From assembly GCA_019359095.1 (NCBI GenBank), contig JAHHHZ010000035.1, positions 27,787 to 91,786 of the forward strand: a DNA stretch of 64,000 bases, read 5' to 3'. This DNA is from Pleurocapsa minor HA4230-MV1. GTDB taxonomy: Bacteria; Cyanobacteriota; Cyanobacteriia; Cyanobacteriales; Xenococcaceae. Numbering within the stretch: position 1 is the first letter of the stretch; each line of letters begins with the position of its first letter. The notes beneath the pieces were generated by a model. The model saw only the letters and a list, made by a program, of their open reading frames with translations, ran no database searches and was not told where the DNA came from. Shown here piece after piece: positions 17,475-27,140 of the stretch. The translations under genes were made by a program, and so were the position numbers.

Positions 17475-18650
17475 CTACTTTTTAGGAGGATTTTTAGTAA
17501 CAGAGGTAAATTTATCTGACTGCAATGGTTTAATTACTTGGCTGGTTTGAATTTGCTGCTCTAGCTGTTCGGTGCTGGAAACTAAGCCACCTAAGCCATT
17601 AACCAGATCGCGAACATTTTTGAGAAAGGCAGGATCTCCTGTCAGCGACTCCAGATCGGAGGTAATTTTCTGCGCATTATCAAAAGTTACTCTAGCCGAA
17701 TCTAAAGTCTGCTGTAGACTAACTACACCCCGATCGCTACCAAAGCTTTCAGTAATATTTTTGAGATTATTGGAAGCAACTACCGCGTTCGTAGTCAACT
17801 CGTTGAGATTGCGCGCTAGTTTTTTGGTATCAGCAGCATCGACTGTTTTATCTATTTTAACTACTAAAGTTTGAAGGCGATCGCTAGTGGTGCTAATACT
17901 ATCTAAAGTACTGGTCAAATTAGACTCATTTTGAGCAATTAGCTGTTCGACATCCTTAGTTAATTGATTAACTTGTTTAGCAGTGGTTTGAAAAGCCTCA
18001 GCGGTAGTAACCAACTCTTGAGAAGTATTCTTGACCTCTTTCTGTAGCTCATTGACTAGTGCCGTCGTGTTTTTGGTTAAACTGGCAACTTCTGAGGCAG
18101 CAAGCCCTGTATTTTCTACGGTTGAGTTTACTTTCGCCACAAATTCTGGTGTACTGTAAGCTCTACTAAGACGATAGGTATAGGGCAAGAGATCGTCTAT
18201 GGTAATGGCTTTTTCGCCCCTTAGCCGAGCATTATCACAAATTATTTGGTCAGAATCGCAATTTGAGCCAGCAGGATCCATATTAACTACATTGGCGGCT
18301 AAAGAGGATTGAGGAATAATGTCAATAAAAGTATTACCAATTAGCCCTGAGCTTCTTGCTACTAGGGTTGCATCGCGAGGAATCAACAGCTCGTTAGAAT
18401 TAATCTCAATCACAACATCCACCCCATTGGTACTGGGCTGAATATCATCGATCCTACCCACCTGTAAACCTCTATAACGTACACCATCGCCAATTTTAAT
18501 GCCGTTGACATCAGGAAAATCGGCAATAATTTGATAGCTTTTGTTGCTGAATGAAAAACCTCTAATCCAGAGTGCTAATCCGCTAAACAGCAAAATTCCC
18601 AAGATAATTAGTAACCCAACTGAACCCTCTCTTAAGGTACGCGATCGCAT
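17475..18650 (-). CDS. MlaD-like MCE-domain protein
   Basis: This 391-residue protein has one N-terminal membrane helix (about 10-30) and an MCE domain (about 38-115, DFPDVNGIKIGDGVRYRGLQVG), then a long helical tail rich in Asn, Thr and Leu that could form a periplasmic coiled coil. MCE proteins work with an MlaF-like ATPase and an MlaE-like permease in lipid trafficking between membranes. The matching ATPase is encoded 61 bases upstream on the same strand. The start ATG overlaps a HIP1 site and follows an aggag ribosome-binding site. Confidence 0.87.
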   Translation of the reverse strand: MRSRTLREGSVGLLIILGILLFSGLALWIRGFSFSNKSYQIIADFPDVNGIKIGDGVRYRGLQVGRIDDIQPSTNGVDVVIEINSNELLIPRDATLVARSSGLIGNTFIDIIPQSSLAANVVNMDPAGSNCDSDQIICDNARLRGEKAITIDDLLPYTYRLSRAYSTPEFVAKVNSTVENTGLAASEVASLTKNTTALVNELQKEVKNTSQELVTTAEAFQTTAKQVNQLTKDVEQLIAQNESNLTSTLDSISTTSDRLQTLVVKIDKTVDAADTKKLARNLNELTTNAVVASNNLKNITESFGSDRGVVSLQQTLDSARVTFDNAQKITSDLESLTGDPAFLKNVRDLVNGLGGLVSSTEQLEQQIQTSQVIKPLQSDKFTSVTKNPPKK

Positions 18651-18711
18651 ACAACTCCTCTTAATTATTTAATTCTATTGTAGTCAGAGATCGCCCTGGT
18701 CAGACCGTCGA

Positions 18712-19533
18712 TCAAGTGACGTGAATGGGCCCATCTATGCTACCGCTAAAAAACTGTCTTACGAGGGGGTTATCGGTAGTATCAATATCTTCGACTGTAC
18801 CAATCCATTGTATTTTGCCATCGTAGAGAAAAACAATCCGATCTGCCGTGCGACGAATCGTACTGTGTTGATGACTAACCATAATGTAGGTGCCACAGCC
18901 ACGTACTGTACATTGTAAATCGCGCACCAAATTTTCAATTACAGTCGAGGCGATCGGGTCTAAACCTGCGGTGGGTTCATCGTACAGCACGATTTCTGGT
19001 CTACTTTGAGGATTTTCGGGGTTAAAAATAATTGAACGAGCAAAGCTAACTCGCTTGCGCATCCCCCCTGATAACTCAGCAGGAAAACGGTTATTAGTGC
19101 CTGATAAACCCACCATTTCTAGCTTTTCATTAACTAATTCTTTGATTCTACGCCGATTCAGGTTTGAGTGTTGGTAAAGCAAAAAGCCAACGTTTTCCTC
19201 TACAGTCAGAGAATCAAATAAAGCAGCCTGTTGAAACACCATACTAATCCCAATGGGATCGCTTTGGTCTTCAATTAAGCCTGTGCGTTTTTCACCATTG
19301 ATATAAATTGCTCCCTGGTCAATTGGCATCAACCCAGCAATCATGCGGAGTATAGTCGATTTTCCTGTCCCAGACGGGCCGATAATGACTAATGCTTCTT
19401 GTCGAGCAATTTTAAGATTCACTCGATCGAGAATCACATTCTTACCAAATGCTTTGCTCACTCCCCGAAGCTCAATTAAAGGAACTTGCGGATCGATTTG
19501 AGTTACCCCTGGATTTTCTGTGGTTACTGCCAT
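18712..19533 (-). CDS. MlaF-like ABC transporter ATPase
   Basis: This 273-residue ATPase has Walker A (GPSGTGKST), Q-loop (MVFQQAALFDSLTVEENV), signature (LSGGMRKRV), Walker B (IVLYDEPTAGLDP) and switch His (VSHQHS). It matches the MlaF family of lipid-transport importers or retrograde transporters. The MCE-domain partner follows, while no MlaE permease gene is nearby. It starts 30 bases after chlI ends, so chlI-mlaF-mlaD could be one transcript. Confidence 0.9.
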   Translation of the reverse strand: MAVTTENPGVTQIDPQVPLIELRGVSKAFGKNVILDRVNLKIARQEALVIIGPSGTGKSTILRMIAGLMPIDQGAIYINGEKRTGLIEDQSDPIGISMVFQQAALFDSLTVEENVGFLLYQHSNLNRRRIKELVNEKLEMVGLSGTNNRFPAELSGGMRKRVSFARSIIFNPENPQSRPEIVLYDEPTAGLDPIASTVIENLVRDLQCTVRGCGTYIMVSHQHSTIRRTADRIVFLYDGKIQWIGTVEDIDTTDNPLVRQFFSGSIDGPIHVT

Positions 19534-19563
19534 AAGCTCAAAGTTTAATCGACTATGCTTATT

Positions 19564-20637
19564 TTACTCTTCAAGTTCTAGACCGAATACGCGAGCCACA
19601 GATTTGGACACTTTATAACCAGAATCAATTGATTCGAGGGGATCTTTACGTAAACGATGGCGCAGACATAAAACAATCACTCGGCGAATGTCATCCACTG
19701 TAACTTCAGTCCTTCCTTCAAAAGCAGCGATCGCCTTAGCAGCACGGTTAGTTACAATATCACCCCGCAAACCATCTACATCTAATTCTGAGCAGATCTC
19801 CGAAATTTTGACCCGCAAATCATAATCCAGCTTCACTGAAGGTAAGAGTTGCTGCGCCTGGACGATTTTTGCTTGTAAAGCTGATTGTTCTGCATCATAC
19901 TTTTGACTAAAAGCATCAGGATTACCGTCAAAGTCGCTTCTTTGTTCGACAATTTGCACTCTAAGATCTGGTTCTTTTACTGTGCGGATCTCGGCGTGCA
20001 TACCAAAGCGATCTAGTAGCTGGGGACGTAATTCTCCTTCCTCTGGATTTCCCGAACCAACCATGACAAATTGTGCTGGGTGACGAATTGAAATTCCTTC
20101 CCTTTCTACAGTATTCCAGCCTCCAGCAGCGGAATCTAACAGTACATCTACTAGATGATCGTCTAAAAGATTAACCTCATCGACATACAGAATGCCACGA
20201 TTGGCTTTAGCGAGCAATCCAGGTTCAAAGGCTTTAATTCCCTCAGCAAGCGCTTTTTCTATATCAATTGTGCCACATACTCGATCCTCCGTTGCACCTA
20301 GGGGTAAATCGACCATCTGCACTTTTTTCTTAACAGTCTCGATTGCTTCTCCCTGTTCCAGCTTTTGCTTGACTTCATCACTCATGAGATCGGGATCTTG
20401 CGGATCGCTATTAAATGGATCGCCCGCTACGACATCAATTTCAGGTAATAGATCGGCTAAAGCACGAATAGTGGTGGATTTGCCTGTACCGCGATCGCCC
20501 ATAATCATTACCCCACCAATTTTGGGATCGATTACGTTGAGCAAAAGAGCTAGTTTCATCTCTTCTTGTCCCACAATAGCCGTAAAGGGAAAAACCTGGC
20601 GACGAGTTCTCTTAGGGGAGGGGATTGTTGCAGTCAT
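19564..20637 (-). CDS. chlI: Magnesium chelatase subunit ChlI
   Basis: ChlI is the AAA+ ATPase of magnesium chelatase, which inserts Mg into protoporphyrin IX at the first committed step of chlorophyll synthesis, with ChlD and ChlH. Seen are the N-terminal [13 protein letters not shown] segment, Walker A (GDRGTGKST), the region with GTIDIEKAL, the Walker B-like [16 protein letters not shown] and the sensor motif [19 protein letters not shown]. The length of 357 residues is normal. ChlD and ChlH are not in the window. It leads the probable chlI-mlaF-mlaD group. Confidence 0.97.
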   Translation of the reverse strand: MTATIPSPKRTRRQVFPFTAIVGQEEMKLALLLNVIDPKIGGVMIMGDRGTGKSTTIRALADLLPEIDVVAGDPFNSDPQDPDLMSDEVKQKLEQGEAIETVKKKVQMVDLPLGATEDRVCGTIDIEKALAEGIKAFEPGLLAKANRGILYVDEVNLLDDHLVDVLLDSAAGGWNTVEREGISIRHPAQFVMVGSGNPEEGELRPQLLDRFGMHAEIRTVKEPDLRVQIVEQRSDFDGNPDAFSQKYDAEQSALQAKIVQAQQLLPSVKLDYDLRVKISEICSELDVDGLRGDIVTNRAAKAIAAFEGRTEVTVDDIRRVIVLCLRHRLRKDPLESIDSGYKVSKSVARVFGLELEE

Positions 20638-20672
20638 ATTAATCTTGGTATATCAAACAGGTGAGCTTGCCG

Positions 20673-20798
20673 TTATAGTCGTACAAAGTTAGATTAGGAC
20701 AATTAGGGTGATCGACTCGTAGGTAGTAGGTAGTAGGTAGTAGGTAGTAAGAGGCAGTATTTCAAAAATGTCCTAACGTTTTTACGTACGGCTATAAT
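20673..20798. repeat. Left flank repeat of the DUF429 gene with tandem heptamers
   Basis: A unit containing gtacaaagttagattaggac (20681-20700) is followed by about four gtaggta-type heptamers, then at 20770-20798 by an inverted partial copy (tcctaacgttttt and gtacggctata). A direct copy of the first part lies right before the DUF429 start at 21584. The gap 20638-20833 shows no gene. Confidence 0.75.
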
Positions 20799-20833
20799 TG
20801 CTTATTTTTAAACGTATTTTATTGTGCCATGTT

Positions 20834-21583
20834 TCAGGGTTGCTCAGCTATTGAAGGATGAGGAATGACGATAAAGCCTGTATCAATATTTCCCAAGACG
20901 ATATTTTTTGCTTCTCCCCAATACCACCAGTGAGCAGCGACATAGGCGCAGAGGAGGCTATCTAAGCGATCTTCGATCGCCTTTAATTCTTTGCCTGTTT
21001 GTTTGGTGGCGATCGCAGGAAGATAATTTAAAGAAGATAGACTAAGAGCAGGTTCTAGCTTGGGCAAAATATTTGTAATATAGCCTCGTAATTTAATTAA
21101 CTCGTTACGGCGATCGCTTAATTTACCCTTTTTGTATTTTAAGATTTTTTCTAACCCAAATAAATTAATTGTGGCAGGATGGGGAAATACTTCGATTTGG
21201 TATCTGCCTAACTGCTGTGGCTCAATAGTTGGTGCGTGTTGAAAGTTTTTAGCTAGTAAACTTTGACTAAAACCAGTAGTGCGCAGGGCAAATTTAAGAT
21301 TTAGATTAGCGGGATAGCAGCCTGCATGATAGCGACCAAAATATTTATGGGTTAACTTATCAGCTAATCTCATTCCTGTATGATTATTGATGATTGTCGG
21401 CGCATCAATAGCAATTAAAGCTGGTATTTCCCCCAATGCCTGGTAATCAATCCAGTGCAAAATATCCTCAATGTTTAAAATTGTGGTGAGATCGAGAATT
21501 TCTAAAGTGTTATGTTGCCATTCTAGACAGCATAACCCGCTTGCACCAGATGACCAGCCAAAATCAACCCCAATAAATTTCAT
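20834..21583 (-). CDS. DUF429 protein (RNase H-like fold family)
   Basis: This 249-residue protein begins MKFIGVDFGWSSGASG and has IALIAIDAPT-like and EVFPHPA motifs of the DUF429 family, which is predicted to have an RNase H-like nuclease fold with acidic active-site residues. Its biochemical role is unknown. The gene is bracketed by direct repeats of about 60 bases or more (20673 and 21584), with the right copy abutting its start codon, so it may have moved or been copied as a unit. Confidence 0.8.
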   Translation of the reverse strand: MKFIGVDFGWSSGASGLCCLEWQHNTLEILDLTTILNIEDILHWIDYQALGEIPALIAIDAPTIINNHTGMRLADKLTHKYFGRYHAGCYPANLNLKFALRTTGFSQSLLAKNFQHAPTIEPQQLGRYQIEVFPHPATINLFGLEKILKYKKGKLSDRRNELIKLRGYITNILPKLEPALSLSSLNYLPAIATKQTGKELKAIEDRLDSLLCAYVAAHWWYWGEAKNIVLGNIDTGFIVIPHPSIAEQP

Positions 21584-21820
21584 CTATAGCCGTACAAAGT
21601 TAGATTAGGACATTAATAGTAATCGGCTCGAAGGTAGTAGTTAGTAGGTAGTAGGTAGTAGGTAGTCCTAAAGGACGACGCGTAGCTAGTACCATATCCG
21701 AAGGTGTATCCGTGATAGACAAGGGTATAACATGCTTTAGCATAAGCTTCGTGACCGTAGGGCGACGCGTAGCTAGTCCTAAAGGATAAGCTTCGCAAAT
21801 ACTTTAGTAAATCCTTTAGG
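21584..21820. repeat. Composite repeat region before the DUF429 gene
   Basis: The gap 21584-21917 has no gene. It starts with the direct copy of the 20673 unit (gtacaaagttagattagga), then gtagtag-type heptamers, then several CCTAAAGG and gacgcgtagct elements, one of them resembling the sequence near 54726. A minus-strand open frame across it (21613-21798) is only translated repeat. Confidence 0.75.
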
Positions 21821-21917
21821 GCAAATAGACTTTAGTTAAAAAACGCCCTAAAGTTTAGTATTGCTATAGCACTTTTTTATTCTGGGAAAACCGTTAGCTT
21901 ATAGCTTTTTGATAACT

Positions 21918-22835
21918 TTAAACGGAAGTAGATTGCTTGTTAGGTGATAACTTAATTCCCAGACTTTGAAAGTAAGCTATTCCAACGGCTAATAAGAAAG
22001 AAAAATAGGCAACAATTTGCCCTAGATATAGAGTCTGTCGGTAGCCAAATAAAGCTTTAAAAATAATTCCAGGAAACTTTTGATCGGGTAGTATGTTTGA
22101 GCCATCCCATACCTGAGCGCCCAAAATGCAAGAATCATTAACACCTAAACACCAGTTATGAGCCGATAGCTGAGAGATTAACCCTAATGCAGCATCAAAG
22201 TGCTTAAGCGCACCCATGACCAAACCACCAACAATTAATAGTAAAAATACTCCCATCACCTGAAAGAATAAGCGAATATTAATTCTTACTCCCAAGGAAA
22301 ATAGAGCAATTCCCATTAACGCAGCTACGGTTAAACCAGCGATCGCACCAAGAGTGGGTAAAGTCCAATCCTGCTGAAATTTTGCCAAGATAAACAACAC
22401 CGTCTCAAAGCCTTCTCGGACTACCGCAATAAAAATTAAGAGAAAAACAGCCTTACCAGAATTTTCGTTGCCTAAAGCTGAAGTAATTGCCCCTTCAACC
22501 TCTCCTTTGAGAGATTTTGCCTGTTTAGTCATCCACAGCAGCATCCAACTTAACATGGCGATCGCCACTACCCCAAAGATCCCTTCTAACAGTTCCTTAA
22601 CTGCGGGTGCATAAATCCCTCCCGCCGTCTCGACTCCCGAAATTACCCCTGTCAAGAGCAAGCCTACGGCGATACTGGCAATAATTCCCGCAAATATTCC
22701 TAAATAAACCCAGCGATATAATTGCGTTTGATTTGCTTTCTTCAAACAAGCCATGACGATACCGACGACTAAGGCTGCCTCAAATCCTTCCCGCAGTGTA
22801 ACGATAAAAGTAGGCAATACAGTAGTAAAATCCAT
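21918..22835 (-). CDS. FTR1-family iron permease
   Basis: This 305-residue multipass protein carries two REGFE iron-binding motifs, REGFEAALVVG near the N-terminus and REGFETVLF in the middle, as expected of FTR1/EfeU-type high-affinity iron permeases in the plasma membrane. About seven helices are visible. Partners such as EfeO, EfeB or a ferroxidase are not adjacent. The ATG at 22835 (MDFTTVLPTF) is preferred over an in-frame TTG six bases upstream. The next gene upstream on the strand (DUF4112) is 67 bases away. Confidence 0.9.
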   Translation of the reverse strand: MDFTTVLPTFIVTLREGFEAALVVGIVMACLKKANQTQLYRWVYLGIFAGIIASIAVGLLLTGVISGVETAGGIYAPAVKELLEGIFGVVAIAMLSWMLLWMTKQAKSLKGEVEGAITSALGNENSGKAVFLLIFIAVVREGFETVLFILAKFQQDWTLPTLGAIAGLTVAALMGIALFSLGVRINIRLFFQVMGVFLLLIVGGLVMGALKHFDAALGLISQLSAHNWCLGVNDSCILGAQVWDGSNILPDQKFPGIIFKALFGYRQTLYLGQIVAYFSFLLAVGIAYFQSLGIKLSPNKQSTSV

Positions 22836-22902
22836 GTTCAATAGTTTGGATATTAAAGATTTAAAGCTTTAGAGTAAATTTTCTTGCTGAACATTAATTA
22901 AA

Positions 22903-23382
22903 TTAGTTAGTTATCAGATGCCAAAACCAAGTGACGGTGAAAAAAGTAATTACGGCGAATCCCACGACGATTAAGGCAAGCACAAGAATTAAGCCAAAAA
23001 TAAATAAGCGATCGCTTTTACTCGATTTTGTCAGATCGAGATGCTTTTCTAATAATTCCAGATTTTTAACGTTAGCTTTCCAACCTAAATCGAATAAATC
23101 CCCCACCACAGGGACAGTACCAGCAAAAGAATCAATCAAAATATTGCCGACCATTTTTCCCAAAATCTCGCGAGGAACGCCCATTCTGGCAGCTTCAACC
23201 ACAATATAGGCAGCAATGCCACCTGTGATGGTATCACCACCTCCAGGAATTAAACCTAAAATGGGATCTAACCCAAAACTGATCTTAGTGCCAGGAATGG
23301 CGATCGCATTATCCAAGATTCTACTAACACGACGCAACCTTGTAAGTTTACTAATCTGTTTGGGAGAAAGTTCTGTTTTCAT
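22903..23382 (-). CDS. DUF4112 membrane protein
   Basis: This 159-residue protein has the DUF4112 core (DNAIAIPGTKISFGLDPILGLIPGGGDT, positions about 24-51, with GGG-type turn) and one strong C-terminal membrane helix (about 125-152), with amphipathic helices between. The function of the family is unknown. It lies before the FTR1 gene on the same strand and may be cotranscribed. Confidence 0.8.
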   Translation of the reverse strand: MKTELSPKQISKLTRLRRVSRILDNAIAIPGTKISFGLDPILGLIPGGGDTITGGIAAYIVVEAARMGVPREILGKMVGNILIDSFAGTVPVVGDLFDLGWKANVKNLELLEKHLDLTKSSKSDRLFIFGLILVLALIVVGFAVITFFTVTWFWHLITN

Positions 23383-23442
23383 CGGCTACAAAAAAATTAG
23401 GCGTTGGTAATTGAATGTATGATTTACAAAGTGTCTCGGTTC

Positions 23443-23596
23443 GCAGCTTTCAGCTATTAGCTATTAGCTTTTAGCTCTTTTGATTTAACTAGCTTGCAGC
23501 CAAATTAAAAATCCTACCTCTATTTACCAATGCCAAAAATTAATCCCCGTAATTCAGTAATCAGTAATCAGTAATCAGTAATTAGTAATCATTAAT
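23443..23596. repeat. Two tandem repeat clusters, one at a stop codon
   Basis: Units of gctatta type lie at 23443-23480 and cagtaat units at 23553-23596. The second cluster runs into the stop codon of the minus-strand DUF1499 gene. Confidence 0.7.
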
Positions 23597-24047
23597 TACC
23601 CAAATCTTCCATTGCCAGGCGAATTTGCTCAATCCGTCGGCGATTAACGCCCAAGTCTGATTCACCTACCCGCGCAGCAGATCTAACCTGAATGATGTTT
23701 TGATCTTCAGGAAAATAAAATTCAGCATCATCGACAAACTTAAAAATACGACTGGTAGACTCAGCGTGAATATAGTTATCAGTATTTTCGATCACTTTGG
23801 TACGAGGAACAACAGACAGTACTTTCAAGAGAGTTTCTTTTGCCGTAGTGCGATCGCCTTGATAAGCAATAGGCTCAATTATATGGTCTAGATCGCCATC
23901 TTGACTAACAACGCAGTTAGGTGAACTAGGACAAGCAGACAAATGACCATTATCTAAACCAATCGCTGCAAAGGCAGGAGCAGAAAAGATGAGACTGCTG
24001 GATAGAGCAATAAGAATACCGACAATAATTGAAATTAAACGAGGCAC
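23592..24047 (-). CDS. DUF1499 exported protein
   Basis: This 151-residue protein starts at GTG and has a clear signal peptide (hydrophobic about 5-22, cleavage after APAFA). The mature part shows DUF1499 marks: ACPSSPNCVVSQ, then a region with HAESTSRIFKFVDDAEFYF and IQVRSAARVGESDLGVNRRRIE. It is probably located in the thylakoid lumen or periplasm. The family function is unknown. The two Cys residues in CPSSPNC could pair. Confidence 0.87.
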   Translation of the reverse strand: MPRLISIIVGILIALSSSLIFSAPAFAAIGLDNGHLSACPSSPNCVVSQDGDLDHIIEPIAYQGDRTTAKETLLKVLSVVPRTKVIENTDNYIHAESTSRIFKFVDDAEFYFPEDQNIIQVRSAARVGESDLGVNRRRIEQIRLAMEDLGN

Positions 24048-24193
24048 AATGTTTTACTTTATTTTAATTTTTGACAAAATACTCTTTTACTATAAATTGA
24101 TTTTGACTTTTAGATCGGGTAGATCGGGCTGTTTTTTTTCTAGAGTGAAAAAATAAGCTAACATTCTATGGGAATTATTACTTTACAGACTCT

Positions 24194-25606
24194 ATGCCCA
24201 CTGGCGAAATTATTGGATTAGGAAGATCGGGAATTGCTGCTGCCAGATTACTCAATAAAAATGGCTGGCAGGTATCAATTGTGGATTCGGCAACACCAGC
24301 ACAGGTAGCATTAAGATCTAATGCCAAACAGTTGCAGGCATCTCAGATGGAGTTGGAGCAAGAAGGAGTCACAGTAAGGCTTGACAGTAAAATTTTAGCA
24401 GAAGATACTCCTGATTTGATTGTCGTTAGTCCAGGAGTTCCTTGGGATATTCAAGCGCTGAAGAGCGCCAGGGAACAGCAGATTGAAACTATTGGGGAGA
24501 TTGAACTAGCTTGGCGTTACCTCAATCAGATTCCTTGGGTGGGTATTACAGGTACTAATGGTAAAACTACCACCACAGCTTTAATCGCTGCGATTTTTCA
24601 GAGTGCAGGTTTGAATGCTCCCGCCTGTGGCAATATCGGTAATGCTGCCTGTGAATTAGCAATTAAAAATTTGGCTAAAAATTTTGCTGCCCCAGATCAT
24701 AGTTTTGACTGGATTATTGCTGAATTGAGCAGTTATCAGATTGAATCTTCGTTAGAGTTGGCACCGCAAATTGGTATTTTTACAACTCTTACTCCCGATC
24801 ATCTCAATCGCCACTATTCTTTAGATAATTACTATCAAATTAAAGCTTCTTTAATACGTCGCTGTCGGCACAAGATTATTAATGGAGACGATCGCTTTTT
24901 ACAGACTGTTGCTGTGGAATTTGGTTCAGACGTAATCTGGACAAGCATTAAAGGCAAAAATAGTTTTAGAGATAATCGCCATGTCGCCGTATATATTGAA
25001 GACGGTTGGATTGTTGCTTTTGACGAACTTATTGCCCCTGTAGCGTTGTTTAAAATGCCAGGGGAGCATAATCTGCAAAATCTTTTGCTAGCGATCGCCG
25101 CAGCCAAATTAGCGGGAATAGACAAACAGGCGATCGCAAGTACGATAACTTCTTTTCCTGGAGTCGAACACCGTCTGGAATATATCTGCACTTATCAAGG
25201 CATTAAATTAATCAACGACAGTAAAGCGACTAATTATGATGCTGCGGAAGTGGGTTTAAACTCCGTCGAAGCACCTGTGATTTTGATTGCGGGAGGACAG
25301 GATAAAACAGGGGATGATCTTGCCTGGATTAATAGTATTAAGGCTAATGCTGCCTTTGTCTTATTGATTGGGGAAGCTGCGCACCTTTTTGCCGAAAAAT
25401 TACGCGATCGCGATTATCATAACTATCAAATTGTTAACACCATGGAAAATGCCGTAAATCAAAGTATTTCCTTAGCGCAGCAGTATCGGGCAAAAGTTGT
25501 CTTACTTTCTCCCGCCTGTGCCAGTTTCGATCAGTATTTGAGTTTTGAAGCGCGGGGCGAACACTTTAGGCAGCTATGTCGAGAATTGCCCTCAAATCAG
25601 CCGTAA
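24194..25606 (+). CDS. murD: UDP-N-acetylmuramoyl-L-alanine--D-glutamate ligase MurD
   Basis: MurD adds D-Glu to UDP-MurNAc-L-Ala in peptidoglycan synthesis, using ATP. The Rossmann-like N-terminus (IGLGRSGIAAARLL), the ATP loop (GITGTNGKTTTTALI), the DHLNRH stretch and the C-terminal NDSKATNYDA and ILIAGGQDK motifs are all present. It has 470 residues, a little longer than average. It stands alone and is followed 66 bases later by a signalling gene. Confidence 0.96.
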   Translation: MPTGEIIGLGRSGIAAARLLNKNGWQVSIVDSATPAQVALRSNAKQLQASQMELEQEGVTVRLDSKILAEDTPDLIVVSPGVPWDIQALKSAREQQIETIGEIELAWRYLNQIPWVGITGTNGKTTTTALIAAIFQSAGLNAPACGNIGNAACELAIKNLAKNFAAPDHSFDWIIAELSSYQIESSLELAPQIGIFTTLTPDHLNRHYSLDNYYQIKASLIRRCRHKIINGDDRFLQTVAVEFGSDVIWTSIKGKNSFRDNRHVAVYIEDGWIVAFDELIAPVALFKMPGEHNLQNLLLAIAAAKLAGIDKQAIASTITSFPGVEHRLEYICTYQGIKLINDSKATNYDAAEVGLNSVEAPVILIAGGQDKTGDDLAWINSIKANAAFVLLIGEAAHLFAEKLRDRDYHNYQIVNTMENAVNQSISLAQQYRAKVVLLSPACASFDQYLSFEARGEHFRQLCRELPSNQP

Positions 25607-25672
25607 CCAAATCTATTTAGTTATATTGCAATTCTAAATGATCTACTACCTACTACCTGCTACCTAAAAACC

Positions 25673-27076
25673 ATGCTGTGTGTTCAAGAACTGCTAAAAC
25701 TAGAATTATTTCAAAAGTTAGAACGCGATCGCCTAGACTGGGTTTGCGATCGCGCTACTCAGTTGGAATTGGCTAAGGGTGATACTCTCGTCAAGGAAGG
25801 TGATACCCATAAAGGCTTTTTGATTCTCACCTCTGGCAGCATCGGTATTACTCGCTTCAGTGAAGGGGTGGAAATGCCCATTGGACATCATGATGCACCC
25901 GCTTTTTTTGGGGAAGTCCCAATCATGACAGGGGATCTAGTTCCCGTAACTCTTAGAGCCTTGACTGACTGCCAAGTTCATGAAATTACGCCTGAAGATT
26001 TTTTGCAGCTCGTTCATCAATGTCGTAACTTTGAAAGAACCGTTTTTAGAACAATTCAGCAAAGAGTACAAGGTTTACAGTCATTTATCCAAAATCGCGA
26101 AAAAATGGCAGCTTTGGGAACTTTGGCAGCAGGTTTAGCGCATGAACTTAATAACCCTGCTGCTGCGGTAGTGCGATCGCTCAAGGATCTTGCCCCAGCG
26201 ATCTTAGAGTTACAGCGAATGAACCTCATCTATGGACAGCGCAATGTGGACGAAAAGCATATTAGCCAATGGCTCAAGCTTAGAGATGAAGGTTACAATT
26301 TTATGGCTCACCATGACTGTGATCCTTTGGCAATGATGGATCGCGAGGATGCATTGCAAGATTGGTTAGAAAATTATGGAGTAGCAGAAGCCTGGAAGTT
26401 GGCTACACCATTAGCAGCAGGAAATATTGAGCCACAGTTACTAGAGCCACTGGTAGAATATTGGCGCGATGATCCTACCGAATTAAAGGATATGGGTTTG
26501 CGGTGGCTGGCTTTATCTTTTGAAGTTATGAGCATGATTCAGTCTGGCTTACGTGGAGCAGAACGAGTTTCCGCACTAGTACAGTCGATGAAATCTTATT
26601 CTTATTTAGATCGAGGTGCTAAACAGCAGGTAGATGTTCATCAGGGGATTGAAGATACACTGCAACTTTTATCCCACAAACTTAAACAGGGAGTAAATAT
26701 CAAACGCAGTTACGCTCGCAGTCTACCAAAAATATTGGCTTTTGGCAGCGAATTAAATCAGGTTTGGACTAATCTCATTGATAACAGTATTCAAGCAATG
26801 ACAGCAAAGGGCAACCTAGAAATTATCACCAAGGGAAAAGGCGATCGCATCATGGTCAAAATAATTGATTCAGGAACGGGCATTCCCATTGCAATTCAGT
26901 CTCGTATCTTTGAACCTTTCTTTACGACTAAACCTGTTGGTGAAGGCTCAGGCTTAGGCTTAGATAACGTTCGACGGATCGTGGAAAATCGTCATCGTGG
27001 CTCAATTACCCTGGAATCCGAACCAGGCAGAACTTGTTTTGCAATCTGTTTACCAGTTAATATCTGTAATTTTTAA
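25673..27076 (+). CDS. Histidine kinase with N-terminal cyclic-nucleotide-binding domain
   Basis: This 467-residue cytoplasmic kinase begins with a cNMP-type cupin domain (about 10-125, with KEGDTHKGFLILTSGSIGI and FFGEVPIMTGD). An H-box follows (AAGLAHELNNPAAAV, His157), then a helical insert and a HATPase domain (N-box NQVWTNLIDNSIQAM, DSGTGIP, GEGSGLGLDNVRRI). No membrane segment is seen. Family knowledge suggests autophosphorylation controlled by a small ligand or protein. A Crp-type regulator follows 64 bases later; no receiver-domain protein is adjacent. Tandem repeats of ctaccta type end just before its ATG. Confidence 0.9.
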   Translation: MLCVQELLKLELFQKLERDRLDWVCDRATQLELAKGDTLVKEGDTHKGFLILTSGSIGITRFSEGVEMPIGHHDAPAFFGEVPIMTGDLVPVTLRALTDCQVHEITPEDFLQLVHQCRNFERTVFRTIQQRVQGLQSFIQNREKMAALGTLAAGLAHELNNPAAAVVRSLKDLAPAILELQRMNLIYGQRNVDEKHISQWLKLRDEGYNFMAHHDCDPLAMMDREDALQDWLENYGVAEAWKLATPLAAGNIEPQLLEPLVEYWRDDPTELKDMGLRWLALSFEVMSMIQSGLRGAERVSALVQSMKSYSYLDRGAKQQVDVHQGIEDTLQLLSHKLKQGVNIKRSYARSLPKILAFGSELNQVWTNLIDNSIQAMTAKGNLEIITKGKGDRIMVKIIDSGTGIPIAIQSRIFEPFFTTKPVGEGSGLGLDNVRRIVENRHRGSITLESEPGRTCFAICLPVNICNF

Positions 27077-27140
27077 TAGGAGCGAAAAAAAGGATAAGAA
27101 CTATAAACTGAAAGATAAGCTAAAACTGCTATTCCCATAA

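Noticed and set aside
21613..21798. Minus-strand open frame of 61 codons
   Set aside because: It is translated repeat sequence (heptamers and CCTAAAGG elements), with a Tyr/Ala-rich product and no gene-like features.
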